A stretch of DNA of 64,000 nucleotides from Agromyces flavus (GCF_900104685.1 NZ_LT629755.1:3100001-3164000), one strand, 5' to 3'; counted from the stretch's first letter, positions 48,140 through 57,032 are shown. Notes: generated by a model from the sequence alone, not told the origin. Numbers and translations are program-made.

Positions 48140-48618
48140 GCGAGCTTGAGGCGCGTCCAGACCGTCATGTTGATGATCACCGCGGCGATCTCGGCGACCT
48201 GCTGCTCCTCGAAGTGCGCTCGCAGCCGCTCGTGCAGGTCGCCGAATCGAGCGACGTCGTACAGCGTGAGGCCCTCGCAATAGTCGAGCGCGGCGCGTTC
48301 GGCATCGGAGAACATCGCGCTCTCGCGCCACGACGCGAGGTGGGCGATCACCTCGGGTGGGATCTCCAATTCGGCCGCCACTCGGGTGTGCAGGATGAGG
48401 CAGTACGAACACGGGTTCAACTGCGCGACACGCAGGCGCAGCAGTTCGGCGAGACGCGGATCCAGGGCCAGCTCGGCACGGTACCCGAACTGCGCCGCCA
48501 TCTGCTTCGCGAGGTCGTGGAACGGCGTGCCATCCGGATCGAACCGAGTGTTCTCGAACCGCACCTGGCTCCGGCCGTCTCGATGCGGCCCGGGCGGTGA
48601 GGATGGAGCCGACGTCAT
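48082..48618 (-). CDS. carboxymuconolactone decarboxylase / AhpD-like protein
   Basis: 178-aa all-helical protein with the AhpD-type redox motif LNPCSYCLILHTR near residue 70 (CxxC plus downstream His), followed by WRESAMFSDAERAALDYCEGLT and VAEIAAVIINMTVWTRLKLA. Probably a peroxidase or disulfide-reductase partner rather than a true decarboxylase. Its 3' end overlaps the convergent exporter. Confidence 0.85.
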   Translation of the reverse strand: MTSAPSSPPGPHRDGRSQVRFENTRFDPDGTPFHDLAKQMAAQFGYRAELALDPRLAELLRLRVAQLNPCSYCLILHTRVAAELEIPPEVIAHLASWRESAMFSDAERAALDYCEGLTLYDVARFGDLHERLRAHFEEQQVAEIAAVIINMTVWTRLKLAQGATPSADPPFAAPDTSE

Positions 48619-48733
48619 GTCATGTCCTTCGCAGCGACCTCCGAGTCGCCCCGCATGCTACTCCGACCGGCCGATCAGCCGGAAGTCCCGCCGTGCACCG
48701 GCACTGCCGCTCAGGACCCGAATCCGCCCCGCC

Positions 48734-48739
48734 TACGAT
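48734..48739 (+). promoter_or_regulatory. -10 element for a leaderless start
   Basis: TACGAT ends 7 bases before ATG 48747; no ribosome site is present. Confidence 0.55.
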
Positions 48740-48746
48740 GGATCGC

Positions 48747-49181
48747 ATGGCCGCCGCGCCGATTCGCCCGATCTCGCCGCCCCGCTCGCTCACCGAGCGG
48801 GGTCGGCGCTTCGTCGCCGAACGCCACCTCGCCACGTTGTCGACGATCGGGCCCCGAGGCGATCTGCACGTGGTCGCGGTCGGCTTCACGTACGTCGAGG
48901 GCGTGGTCCGGATCATCACGCGCGGCGGGAGTCAGAAGGTGCGCAATGTCGAGCGAGACCATCGCGCGACGGTCGCGCAGGTATCCGGGGCGGAATGGCT
49001 GAGCATCGCCGGTCGAGCCGTCGTCGAGCGCGACGCCGAGTCGGTCGAGCTCGCGGTGCGCCTCTACGCCGAGCGGTACCGGCAGCCGCGCGAGAATCCG
49101 ACCCGCGTCGTGATCCGCATCGACCCCGAGCGGGTGCTCGGCTCGGCCGGTCTCTGGAACATCGGATCTCCTGAGGCCTGA
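48747..49181 (+). CDS. PNPOx-like flavin/F420-binding oxidoreductase
   Basis: 144-aa split-beta-barrel protein: LTERGRRFVAERHLATLSTIGPRGDLHVVAVGFTYVEGVVRIITRGGSQKVRNVERDHRATVAQV is typical of pyridoxamine-phosphate-oxidase-like, F420- or FMN-binding proteins of actinobacteria. Probably dimeric; substrate unknown. ATG 48747 fits the -10 spacing; the in-frame ATG 48738 overlaps it. Confidence 0.82.
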   Translation: MAAAPIRPISPPRSLTERGRRFVAERHLATLSTIGPRGDLHVVAVGFTYVEGVVRIITRGGSQKVRNVERDHRATVAQVSGAEWLSIAGRAVVERDAESVELAVRLYAERYRQPRENPTRVVIRIDPERVLGSAGLWNIGSPEA

Positions 49182-49258
49182 CGACTCGACCGGTATGTGC
49201 GGCGACGAGCCCGGTCGTCGGTCGCACCATCCGCGCTGAGTGCCCGAGATAATGAAGC

Positions 49259-49528
49259 ATGTCCTCCTCTGTCGAACGCCGCTCGAATCCGACTGCCTGG
49301 GCCGCCTTCTGGTTCGCGCTGGCCGGACTGGTGCTCATGCCCATCCCGCTGTTCATCGGGCTCATCCTCGGCGGCGGCCTGTCGATCGTCGCCGCGATCC
49401 TCGCCGTGATCGCCCTCTTCAAGGGGATCGCGCGAGACGGCAAGGGCATCGCGCCCGTGGTCTTCGCGGCGATCTTCATCGCCCTCACGTGGGGCGGCAT
49501 CTCGGTCGGGGGCGGCATCGTCTGGTAG
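49259..49528 (+). CDS. small membrane protein, 89 aa
   Basis: Two or three hydrophobic helices: AAFWFALAGLVLMPIPLFIGLILGGGLSIVAAILAVIALF, then IAPVVFAAIFIALTWGGISVGGGIVW. DUF4190-like layout; function unknown. A GATAAT -10-like hexamer ends 5 bases before the ATG, so this too may be leaderless. Confidence 0.68.
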   Translation: MSSSVERRSNPTAWAAFWFALAGLVLMPIPLFIGLILGGGLSIVAAILAVIALFKGIARDGKGIAPVVFAAIFIALTWGGISVGGGIVW

Positions 49529-49639
49529 CTCGACCGACAGGCAGCTTCCGCAGCACTCGAACGTCGGTGCTGCCCGGATGCTCGTGCGCGGGTCTCCAGA
49601 GGTGGGTACGGTCGAGATGACGACACCAGGGGAGACACC

Positions 49640-49861
49640 ATGAGCCTGTTCGACATCGACGACGCCCAGCGCATGAGCCGTGAGGAGGCAGCCGCCAGGC
49701 TCCACGCCCTCGCCGACGCCCTGGCGAAGAACAACTCGGTCGAGTTCCAGCGCGCGGGGCGGCTCATCACCGTGCGCGTCCCCGACGAGGTCGACCTGAA
49801 GGTCGAGGTCGAGCTCGGCGATGAGGGCGGCAACGAGCTCGAGGTCGAACTCACCTGGTGA
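49640..49861 (+). CDS. amphi-Trp domain-containing protein
   Basis: 73 aa. The pattern MSREEAAARLHALADALAKNNSVEFQRAGRLITVRVPDEVDLKVEVELGDEGGNELEVELTW, ending in the conserved Trp, matches the amphi-Trp domain. Function unknown. GGGGAGA lies before ATG 49640. Convergent with the alkyl sulfatase. Confidence 0.8.
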   Translation: MSLFDIDDAQRMSREEAAARLHALADALAKNNSVEFQRAGRLITVRVPDEVDLKVEVELGDEGGNELEVELTW

Positions 49862-49896
49862 CCGCTGGCGGGCCGTTCGGTGCCCGAACGACGCCG

Positions 49897-51771
49897 TCAG
49901 GGGACGACGATGTCGAATGACGGGTCGCCGCGGTCGAGTACGGACATCAGCCGGTCGAGGACGTCGGTGTCGCCGCGCTTGTCGATGCCCGGGCTCTCGC
50001 GGTCGCCGGCGAGCAGGGCGAGCATCCGCGGCTTGGTGAGGAGGACCGTCGCCTGGGCGCTCGACTCGTCGGCCGGCTTCTCGACGTAGACGAGCACGCC
50101 GTTGCGGAGCGTGACGCGGAAGTTCCGGTCGACGTCGGTGAAGGTCAGGTCGAGCGCGAGGTCGAGGTCCCAGGCCCGTGGTCCGTCCACCGTGATCGCG
50201 ATGGCGTCGAGCAACTGCTCGGGCGTGAGCTGGGCGAGGATCTCGGGCGCCGCCGTGCTCGTCGGCGTCCCGAAGTTCTCGCCGCGCAGCTCCGTCGCTC
50301 CCGAGAGGAAGAAGTTGCGCCAGGTGCCGTTCTCGGCGCCGTACGCAAGTTGCTCGAGGGTGTCGGCGTAGAGCGAGCGAGCGGCCGCATGCCCGGCGTC
50401 GGTGAAGACGGCGTGGTCGAGCAGCGTCGCCGCCCATCGGAAGTCACCCGCGTCGTACGCCTGCTTCGCGAGCTCGACGACGCGGTCGACCCCGCCGATC
50501 GCGGCCACGTACCGCTCGGCGAGCGGCTTGGGCGGGTGCGGCCACAGCCGCGCCGGGTTGCCGTCGAACCATCCCATGTAGCGCTGGTAGACGGCCTTGA
50601 CGTTATGGTTCACGGAACCGTAGTAGCCGCGTGCGTGCCAGGCGTTCTCGAGTGCAGGCGGCAACTGGATCTCCTCGGCGATCTCTGCGCCGTTCATGCC
50701 CTGGTTCAGCATCCGCAACGTCTGATCGTGCAGGTACGCGTACAGGTCGCGCTGCAGACCGAGGAACTCGCGGATCTCGTCGGCGCCCCAGGTCGGCCAG
50801 TGATGCGATGCGAAGACCACGTCGGTGCGGTCGCCGAACCGCTCGATCGCCTCGGTGAGGTACTTCGACCAGACGTGCGGATCGCGCACGAGCGCGCCGC
50901 GGAGGGTCAGCAGGTTGTGCAGGTTGTGCGTCGCGTTCTCGGCCATGCACAGCGCACGCTTCTGCGGGAACAGGAAGTGCATCTCGGCCGGCGCCTCGGT
51001 GCCGGGGGCCATCTGGAACTCGATCTCGACGCCGTCGATCACATGGGCCTCGCCCGTGCTGCGGATCTCGAGTGTCGGCACGACGATGCCCGGATGCCCC
51101 TTCGAGGTGGACTGGCCGAGGCCGGCACCCACCGCGCCGCGCGGCCCGCGTTCCAGCGACGCGCCGTACATATAGCCCGCGCGACGCCCCATCGCGGTGC
51201 CCGCATACACGTTCTCGGCGACGGCCTCACCGACGAGGCCGGCCGGCCCGATGACCTGCACGCCGTTCGCGCCGACGTCCTCGTGCGAGACGACGCCGAG
51301 CACGCCGCCGAAGTGGTCGATGTGGCTGTGGGTGAAGATCACCGCGGTGACGGGGCGGTCGCCGCGGTGCTCGCGGTACAGGGTGAGGGCCGCCGCGGCG
51401 GTCTCCTTCGAGATGAGCGGATCGATGACGATGACGCCGGTGTCGCCCTCCACGAAGCTCACGTTCGAGAGGTCGAGGCCGCGGACCTGGTAGATGCCCT
51501 CGACGACTTCGAAGAGCCCCTGCTTCGACACCAGGGTGGACTGCCTCCAGAGGCTCGGGTTGACGGTGTCGGGCGCGTCGCCAGTGATGAACGCGAACTC
51601 GTCGGCGTCCCACACGATCTTGCCGTCGGCATCCCGGATCTCGCCCGGCTCCAGCGCAGCGATGAAGCCGCGCTCGACCGCCTCCAGATCGCGGCGATCG
51701 TCGAACGGCAGTCGTTCGGCGAGCTCGCGTTGCTGCGCCCGGATGCGCTCGGTCGCCTCGTTCTGCTGCAT
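49897..51771 (-). CDS. alkyl sulfatase, metallo-beta-lactamase fold (SdsA1-like)
   Basis: 624 aa. The MBL zinc motif FTHSHIDHFGGV is near residue 145, with the later ENATHNLHNLLTLRGA and FASHHWPTWG zinc ligands; a helical dimerisation domain follows and the C-terminal ~120 residues form an SCP2-like domain. It cleaves primary alkyl sulfates such as SDS-type detergents to alcohol and sulfate. Unlike secreted SdsA1 it has no evident signal peptide. Predicted cytosolic. Confidence 0.9.
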   Translation of the reverse strand: MQQNEATERIRAQQRELAERLPFDDRRDLEAVERGFIAALEPGEIRDADGKIVWDADEFAFITGDAPDTVNPSLWRQSTLVSKQGLFEVVEGIYQVRGLDLSNVSFVEGDTGVIVIDPLISKETAAAALTLYREHRGDRPVTAVIFTHSHIDHFGGVLGVVSHEDVGANGVQVIGPAGLVGEAVAENVYAGTAMGRRAGYMYGASLERGPRGAVGAGLGQSTSKGHPGIVVPTLEIRSTGEAHVIDGVEIEFQMAPGTEAPAEMHFLFPQKRALCMAENATHNLHNLLTLRGALVRDPHVWSKYLTEAIERFGDRTDVVFASHHWPTWGADEIREFLGLQRDLYAYLHDQTLRMLNQGMNGAEIAEEIQLPPALENAWHARGYYGSVNHNVKAVYQRYMGWFDGNPARLWPHPPKPLAERYVAAIGGVDRVVELAKQAYDAGDFRWAATLLDHAVFTDAGHAAARSLYADTLEQLAYGAENGTWRNFFLSGATELRGENFGTPTSTAAPEILAQLTPEQLLDAIAITVDGPRAWDLDLALDLTFTDVDRNFRVTLRNGVLVYVEKPADESSAQATVLLTKPRMLALLAGDRESPGIDKRGDTDVLDRLMSVLDRGDPSFDIVVP

Positions 51772-51872
51772 GCTGTTCCCCCTCGACGCCCATCCCCGCC
51801 TGCAACCTACCCGTGTGCAGCCGCAGTCCGCCAGACGCCGGATCGGTTCGGGAGGCAGCGGGGCCGGCAGGC

Positions 51873-51908
51873 CACGAGGGGCACGCCCGAACGGACGTGC
51901 CCCTCGTG
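51873..51908 (-). terminator. terminator hairpin after the xylanase gene
   Basis: CACGAGGGGCACG (51873-51885) and CGTGCCCCTCGTG (51896-51908) form a perfect 13-bp stem with a 10-base loop, 41 bases past the xylanase stop on the reverse strand. Confidence 0.75.
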
Positions 51909-51948
51909 TGCTCCGGCGTGATGCCGCCGAAGCGTGACCGCGTTTGGA

Positions 51949-53088
51949 TCAGACCGCCTCGCGCAGGACCTCGCGCAGCGCCTCGTACTGCGGCTTGGGG
52001 TTGTCGTGCATGTCGTACAGCAGGCCCGCGCCCTGGCCGGTGAACCAGCCCGGGATCCACGAGTTCGCGTCGGACACGCCCCACACCGTGTAGGAGTTGC
52101 ACGCCTCGACGGCGAGGCAGGCCTCGAGCGTGCGCGCCCACCAGTCGACCTGCTCGGCGCCTTCCGCGGGGTCGGCGGGGGTGTTGGTGTACTCGCCGTT
52201 GGGCTTCTGCGTGACGAAGGTGCGGATGTCGACCTCGGTGAGCGCGACCTCGAGTCCGAGGTCGGCGAACCGCTGCAGGTTGTTCTGCAGGTCCGGGTAG
52301 CCGTACTGCGTGTCGAGGTGGCCCTGGAAGCCGACGCCGTCGATGGGCACGCCGGCGGCGATCAGCTCCTGGACGAACGCGTATGCGGCGTTGCTCTTCG
52401 GGCCGGTGAACTCGAGGTTGTAGTCGTTGTAGAACAGCAGGGCCTCGGGGTCGGCCTCGTTCGCCCAGCGGAACACGTCGGCGACGTACTGCTCGCCGGG
52501 CAGACCGAGCTCCTCGTAGGCCAGGTACCAGATCGTCTCGCGGAAGGTTCCGTCGTCATTGAAGATCTCGTTGACGACGTCCCACTGCTGGATGTCGCCC
52601 GCGAAGTGCGCTGCGACCGTCTTGACGTGGTTCTCGAGGATCGCGCGCAGTTCCTCGGCGCTGTAGTCGCCGGTCGTCAGCCACGTGGGCAGCTGGTTGT
52701 GCCACACGAGGGTATGGCCGCGGACGACCTGGCCGTTCGCCTCGGCGTTCGCGATGAGGGCCTCTGCCGGCGCCCAGTCGTAGACGCCGGGCTGCGGGTT
52801 CAACGCCTCCCACTTCATGACGTTCTCGGCAGTGACGCTCGAGAACTGGGTGTTGACGATGTTGCGGTACTTGACGTTGTTCTCGAGGAGGTCGGCGTTC
52901 ACCGCGACGCCGATCTCGATGCCGGCGGCTTCGGCGAGCGCGCGCAGGGTGTTCTCGCCGATCACCGCCGAATGCTCGGACGCGTTCGGGTCGGCCGGCG
53001 GAGCCGGAGCCGCGAACGCCGTGCCCGGGACGATGGCCACCGAGGCCAGTGCGAGGACACCGGCGAGCAGGGGACGTGATGTGCGCAT
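51949..53088 (-). CDS. secreted endo-1,4-beta-xylanase, glycoside hydrolase family 10
   Basis: 379 aa. Signal peptide with cleavage near AFA-A at residue 26-27; the rest is a single GH10 barrel. Acid/base Glu174 lies in WDVVNEIF and nucleophile Glu285 in TEVDIR; HTLVWHNQLPTW and YNDYN are typical. No carbohydrate-binding module. ATG 53088 with AAAGGAG upstream is chosen; the 44 longer residues lie in the promoter. Degrades xylan outside the cell. Palindromes upstream suggest substrate-responsive control. Confidence 0.93.
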   Translation of the reverse strand: MRTSRPLLAGVLALASVAIVPGTAFAAPAPPADPNASEHSAVIGENTLRALAEAAGIEIGVAVNADLLENNVKYRNIVNTQFSSVTAENVMKWEALNPQPGVYDWAPAEALIANAEANGQVVRGHTLVWHNQLPTWLTTGDYSAEELRAILENHVKTVAAHFAGDIQQWDVVNEIFNDDGTFRETIWYLAYEELGLPGEQYVADVFRWANEADPEALLFYNDYNLEFTGPKSNAAYAFVQELIAAGVPIDGVGFQGHLDTQYGYPDLQNNLQRFADLGLEVALTEVDIRTFVTQKPNGEYTNTPADPAEGAEQVDWWARTLEACLAVEACNSYTVWGVSDANSWIPGWFTGQGAGLLYDMHDNPKPQYEALREVLREAV

Positions 53089-53158
53089 GAATGCTCCTTT
53101 GCATGATCCTGAGCTGGATGCCACTGGCAGGAGCTCTCTCCGTCCAGCGATCCCCGGC

Positions 53159-53218
53159 ATGGTAGGCAGAGATAAGTAGGAGCTGTCAACAAATTTGTTT
53201 CGGGCTTGACTTCGAAAC
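53159..53218 (-). promoter_or_regulatory. xylanase promoter and nested palindromes
   Basis: On the reverse strand TTGACA (53184-53189) and TACCAT (53159-53164) are 19 bases apart. The perfect palindrome AACAAATTTGTT (53188-53199) overlaps the -35, and GTTTCG-N10-CGAAAC (53197-53218) lies just upstream. The CGAA/TTCG half-sites resemble xylanase control elements described in Streptomyces. Confidence 0.55.
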
Positions 53219-53385
53219 ATGGAGTACGCGATGGTCGATCATTTCGACCTCCGCGGCGGGGCCGGGCCGACGAGCGTACGCTCGGTCCATGGCTCGAGCC
53301 GGACGGCCCGCCTCCAGGAGGGTGGCCTCCCCCGTGTCCGCAACGATCGGGCCAGCTTCTTTCGGAGATCCGGCGTGGCCGTCAC

Positions 53386-54111
53386 ATGAGCGATGACCGC
53401 TCGCTGGGGCTGACAGTTGGAGGCGGCGGCGCGTTCGCCGCCGCGCACGTCGGGGTGTTGCAGGTACTGGACGATCGCGGCATACGACCCGGGATCGTCA
53501 CCGGCACGAGCTCCGGTGCGCTCGTCGCCGCGGCCTATGCGGCTGAACTCGAGCTTGAGACGATCGAGCACGCGACGCGCGAGTTCCGGTGGGCGAGCAT
53601 TGCGGCGTGGTCGATGCGCCCGAGGTGGGGACTGCTCGACTCAGGGGTCGTCGAGGACACGGTGCGCCGTGCGCTGGGGCGCGACCCGATGATCGAGGAC
53701 CTGCCTCGCCGTTTCGCTGCGGTCGCCACGGACCTCCGTACCCGTCGGCCCGTCGTCATCGACACGGGACTCCTCAGCCGTGCCCTCCGCTCGACGATCG
53801 CGGTGCCGGGTCTGCTTCCGCCGGTTGCGCGGCGAGGGACCCTGCTCGCCGATGGCGGCATGGTCGACAACGTTCCGGTCGCCGCTGCCCGTGCGCTCGG
53901 CGCCGCCCGGGTCATCGTCGTGCGGCTGCATGCCAGTTGGGAGAACGTCCGCATGATGCGCACGGTCACGCGCACCGCCGAGCTGGTCGCCGATCCGTCG
54001 GTGGTGCTCATCCAGCCCGAGATGGAGCGGATGGCGCAGTGGAGGACGACGGACGTGCCTCGCCTCATCGAAGAGGGCCGGCGTGCGGCCGAGAAGGCGC
54101 TGGACGGCTGA
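53386..54111 (+). CDS. patatin-like phospholipase family protein
   Basis: 241 aa. Oxyanion-hole motif GGGGAFAAAHVGVL near residue 12, nucleophile Ser in GTSSGAL near 40, and catalytic Asp in DGGMVDNVP near 155 complete a Ser-Asp dyad of the RssA/YchK type. Likely a lipid acyl hydrolase; substrate unknown, no signal peptide. ATG 53386 is chosen because it lies directly before the family start; the 60-residue extension is Pro/Arg-rich noise. Confidence 0.87.
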   Translation: MSDDRSLGLTVGGGGAFAAAHVGVLQVLDDRGIRPGIVTGTSSGALVAAAYAAELELETIEHATREFRWASIAAWSMRPRWGLLDSGVVEDTVRRALGRDPMIEDLPRRFAAVATDLRTRRPVVIDTGLLSRALRSTIAVPGLLPPVARRGTLLADGGMVDNVPVAAARALGAARVIVVRLHASWENVRMMRTVTRTAELVADPSVVLIQPEMERMAQWRTTDVPRLIEEGRRAAEKALDG

Positions 54112-54224
54112 GCCTTCCGCTTCAGCGTCTGCTCGATCTTCGTACTCCACGTGCACGACGCGAACCATCAGTTCGGCCTGCTTGCCGCCCGCGCCCGGCA
54201 CCGAGAAGCGACTGCTACCATCGC

Positions 54225-54258
54225 GTTCGTAATGCGCACATCCGTGCGTATGATGAAC
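54225..54258 (+). promoter_or_regulatory. IclR/PcaR-type operator before the thiolase
   Basis: GTTCGTAATGCGCAC (54225-54239) and GTGCGTATGATGAAC (54244-54258) are reverse complements at 12 of 15 positions around ATCC. The arm closely resembles the PcaR site of pseudomonads. A good -10, TATGAT, lies at 54249-54254. Confidence 0.7.
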
Positions 54259-54280
54259 ATTCCAGTGAGCCGTGAGCGGC

Positions 54281-54346
54281 ATGACGATCGCCGCGTTTGG
54301 CGGAGCCGGTCAGCCGGTCGAACTCATCGATGCCGAGGCGGGATAA
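54281..54346 (+). CDS. 21-codon leader ORF before the thiolase
   Basis: ATG 54281 to TAA 54346 encodes MTIAAFGGAGQPVELIDAEAG; the thiolase ATG follows one base after its stop. It lies downstream of the operator and could couple translation to the thiolase or be the remnant of an upstream gene. Nothing proves it is translated. Confidence 0.3.
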   Translation: MTIAAFGGAGQPVELIDAEAG

Positions 54347-54347
54347 C

Positions 54348-55520
54348 ATGGGAGCCAGCTACGTCTACGACGCCGTCCGCACGCCGTTCGGACGCATCGG
54401 CAAGTCCCTCGCGGGCGTGCGGCCCGATGACCTCGCCGCGGCGACGCTGACCGCCCTCGCCGACCGCAACCCCGGCCTCGACCCGGGGCGCGTCGACGAG
54501 GTGTTCCTCGGCGCCGCGAACCAGGCCGGAGAGGACAACCGCAACGTCGCGCGCATGGCGACGCTGCTCGCCGGCTGGCCGACGAGCGTGCCCGGCGCGA
54601 CCGTGAACCGCCTCTGCGGGTCGAGCGTGGAATCGGTCATCCAGGCGAGCCGCGCGATCGAGACGGGCGACGCCGACCTGATCGTCGCGGGCGGCGTCGA
54701 ATCGATGAGTCGCGCGCCGTGGGTGCTACCCAAGCCCGGGCGCGCCTATCCGGCCGGCAACGAGGTGCTGCACTCGACCACGCTGGGCTGGCGGCTCGTC
54801 AACCCGCGCATGCCGACGCAGTGGACCATCGCGCTCGGCGAGTCCGCCGAGATCCTCGCCGATCGCTACGGCATCTCGCGCGACGCGCAGGACGAGTTCG
54901 CCGTGCGCAGCCACCGCAACGCGGCCGCGGCGTGGGACTCGGGCGTCTACGCGAACGAGGTCGTGCCGGTGCCGGGCGTCGCGCTCGAGCGCGACGAGAA
55001 CATCCGACCGGATGCCTCGACCGCCTCGCTCGCGCCCCTGCAGCCGTCCTTCCGGCCCGACGGCACCGTCACGGCGGGCAACGCCTCGCCGCTCACCGAC
55101 GGGGCCTCGGCGCTCGTGATCGGGGCCGAGGACGCACTCGACGGCGCGGAGCCGCTCGCCCGGATCACCGGCCGCGGTTCGTTCGGCAACGACCCCGACA
55201 TCTTCGGCATCGCGCCGGTCGAGGCGGCGAACCGCGCGCTCGCCCGCGCGGGCCGCACCTGGGCCGACGTCGACCTCGTCGAGCTCAACGAGGCGTTCGC
55301 GTCGCAGAGCCTCGCGTGCCTCGCGCTCTGGCCCGACCTCGACCCCGAGAAGGTGAACATCCACGGCGGCGCGATCGCCATCGGGCATCCGCTCGGCGCG
55401 TCGGGTGGTCGTATCATCGGACACGCGGCGCACGAGCTCGCCCGTCGCGGCGGGGGCGTCGCGGTGGCCGCGATCTGCATCGGCGTCGGGCAGGGCCTCG
55501 CGGTCGTGCTCGAGCGCTAG
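54348..55520 (+). CDS. acetyl-CoA acyltransferase (beta-ketoadipyl-CoA thiolase-like)
   Basis: 390-aa degradative thiolase. Nucleophilic Cys90 in VNRLCGSSVES, His347 in AIAIGHPLGASGGR and Cys377 in AAICIGVGQG form the active site; RDAQDEFAVRSHR and NEAFASQSLACL are typical. It splits a 3-ketoacyl-CoA with CoA; the adjoining IclR regulator and PcaR-like operator favour beta-ketoadipyl-CoA, the last step of aromatic catabolism. Other pca genes are not in the window. GAGGCGGG lies upstream of ATG 54348. Confidence 0.9.
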   Translation: MGASYVYDAVRTPFGRIGKSLAGVRPDDLAAATLTALADRNPGLDPGRVDEVFLGAANQAGEDNRNVARMATLLAGWPTSVPGATVNRLCGSSVESVIQASRAIETGDADLIVAGGVESMSRAPWVLPKPGRAYPAGNEVLHSTTLGWRLVNPRMPTQWTIALGESAEILADRYGISRDAQDEFAVRSHRNAAAAWDSGVYANEVVPVPGVALERDENIRPDASTASLAPLQPSFRPDGTVTAGNASPLTDGASALVIGAEDALDGAEPLARITGRGSFGNDPDIFGIAPVEAANRALARAGRTWADVDLVELNEAFASQSLACLALWPDLDPEKVNIHGGAIAIGHPLGASGGRIIGHAAHELARRGGGVAVAAICIGVGQGLAVVLER

Positions 55521-55551
55521 CGGCGCCGGGAGCCGAACGGGAGGTGGGAGT

Positions 55552-56322
55552 CTGGACGGTCCGGCCAGCGGCGACTTCGTGCAGTCGCTCGCGCGCGGGC
55601 TCGCGGTCATCCGCGCCTTCGACAGCGAACACGCCGAGCTCAGCCTGAGCGACGTCGCGCGGCGCACCGGCCTGACGCGCGCCGCCGCCCGGCGCTTCCT
55701 GCTCACGCTCACGACGCTCGGGTACGTGCATGCCGCCGACGGCGTGTTCTCGCTGACCCCCCGCGTGCTCGAGCTCGGCTTCAGCTACCTGTCGGCCCTG
55801 TCGCTGCCCGAGATCGCCCAGCCCCACCTCGAGCGGCTGAGCCGCACCGTCGGCGAGAGCGTGTCGGCGGCGGTGCTCGACGGCGACGAGATCGTCTACG
55901 TCGCACGCGTGCCGACCCGCCGCATCATGAGCGTCCGCATCACGATCGGCACCCGGTTCCCGGCGGCCGCGACCTCGATGGGGCGCGTGCTGCTCGCCGG
56001 CCTCGACGAGCGCCGGCTCGCCGACCTCCTCGACCACGGTCTTCCCGAGCCCCGCACCGACCGGACCATCGTCGACGCCGCCGCACTGCGCCGGGAGCTC
56101 GAGAAGGTTCGCGAGCAGGGCTGGGCGCTTGTGGACGGCGAGCTCGAGGCGGGCCTGCGCTCGGTCGCCGCGCCGCTGCACGGCAGTGGAGGGCGCGTGG
56201 TCGCCGCGATCAACGTGTCGACCAGCGCGACGCGCGACTCCGTCGAGCGGATCCGGGACGCCTACCTGCCCGAGCTGCTCGCCACGGCGGCCGCGATCGA
56301 CGCCGAGCTCGCCCTCGTCTGA
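55552..56322 (+). CDS. IclR family transcriptional regulator (PcaR-like)
   Basis: 256 aa. N-terminal winged HTH (FVQSLARGLAVIRAFDSEHAELSLSDVARRTGLTRAAARRFLLTLTTLGYV) and C-terminal IclR effector domain (LSRTVGESVSAAVLDGDEIVYVARVPTRRIM; later GWALVDGELEAGLRSVAAPL). The start appears to be CTG 55552, with GGGAGG seven bases upstream; no ATG, GTG or TTG is in frame nearby except GTG 55579, which would truncate the conserved start. It follows the thiolase by 31 bases and likely controls it. Confidence 0.87.
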   Translation: MDGPASGDFVQSLARGLAVIRAFDSEHAELSLSDVARRTGLTRAAARRFLLTLTTLGYVHAADGVFSLTPRVLELGFSYLSALSLPEIAQPHLERLSRTVGESVSAAVLDGDEIVYVARVPTRRIMSVRITIGTRFPAAATSMGRVLLAGLDERRLADLLDHGLPEPRTDRTIVDAAALRRELEKVREQGWALVDGELEAGLRSVAAPLHGSGGRVVAAINVSTSATRDSVERIRDAYLPELLATAAAIDAELALV

Positions 56323-56354
56323 GCTCGCTCGCCGTGCGCGGCCGTGGCGCCCGA

Positions 56355-57032
56355 TCAGATCTCGTCGCGCATCGGCGAGGGGACCTCGACGGCATCGCGC
56401 TCGGTCGAGGCGTCGGATGCCGACTCGACTCGACGGAACGGGATCGAGCACGCGAGGCACAGCACCACGACACATCCGGCCCCCAGTATCGCCACCCAGG
56501 CGCCCCGCGGCTGGTCGAGCCCCAGTCGGATGCCGCCGACGGCGGGAACGGTGGCCACGATGCCGGCGACGACGGCAAGGGCGAGCACACCGCACACCAG
56601 CCGAGCCCAGATCGGGCCGCGGCCGGACGCGGCGAATCCGCCGGCCATCCCGGTGAGTGGGACGGCCACGGCTCCACCACCGAGGCCCATGGTGAAGAGG
56701 GCGAGGATCGCGTCGGGCATCGTCAGGGGCAAGATCGCGAACGCGAGCGGGGCGAGCGCCAGCCAACGCCAGTGCCGCCGGCCGCCGGTTCGGCGGGAGT
56801 ACTCGGCCAGCCCGAGCAACGCGCCCGTGATCGCCCCGGCGAGCAGGATCGCGACGAACGTGCCGTACCACTCGAATCGCGACCCGCCACCCGCGATCTC
56901 GGACATATACGCCCGGAAGGCGGCGGCCCACACCACGCCGCACACCGTGCCGACGAGAATCGAGGCGATCCTCGAGGCACGCGGGCGTGCATCCGCTCGG
57001 CCCGCAACTGGCCCGGTCCTCGAGACATCCAC
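56355..57032 (-). CDS. multi-pass membrane protein, 225 aa
   Basis: About six hydrophobic helices, for example IASILVGTVCGVVWAAAF, YGTFVAILLAGAITGALLGLAEY, WLALAPLAFAILPLT, LVCGVLALAVVAGIVATV and WVAILGAGCVVVLCLACSI. A charged N-terminus and acidic tail flank them. No family recognised. Convergent with the IclR gene (32 bases between stops). Confidence 0.65.
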   Translation of the reverse strand: MDVSRTGPVAGRADARPRASRIASILVGTVCGVVWAAAFRAYMSEIAGGGSRFEWYGTFVAILLAGAITGALLGLAEYSRRTGGRRHWRWLALAPLAFAILPLTMPDAILALFTMGLGGGAVAVPLTGMAGGFAASGRGPIWARLVCGVLALAVVAGIVATVPAVGGIRLGLDQPRGAWVAILGAGCVVVLCLACSIPFRRVESASDASTERDAVEVPSPMRDEI

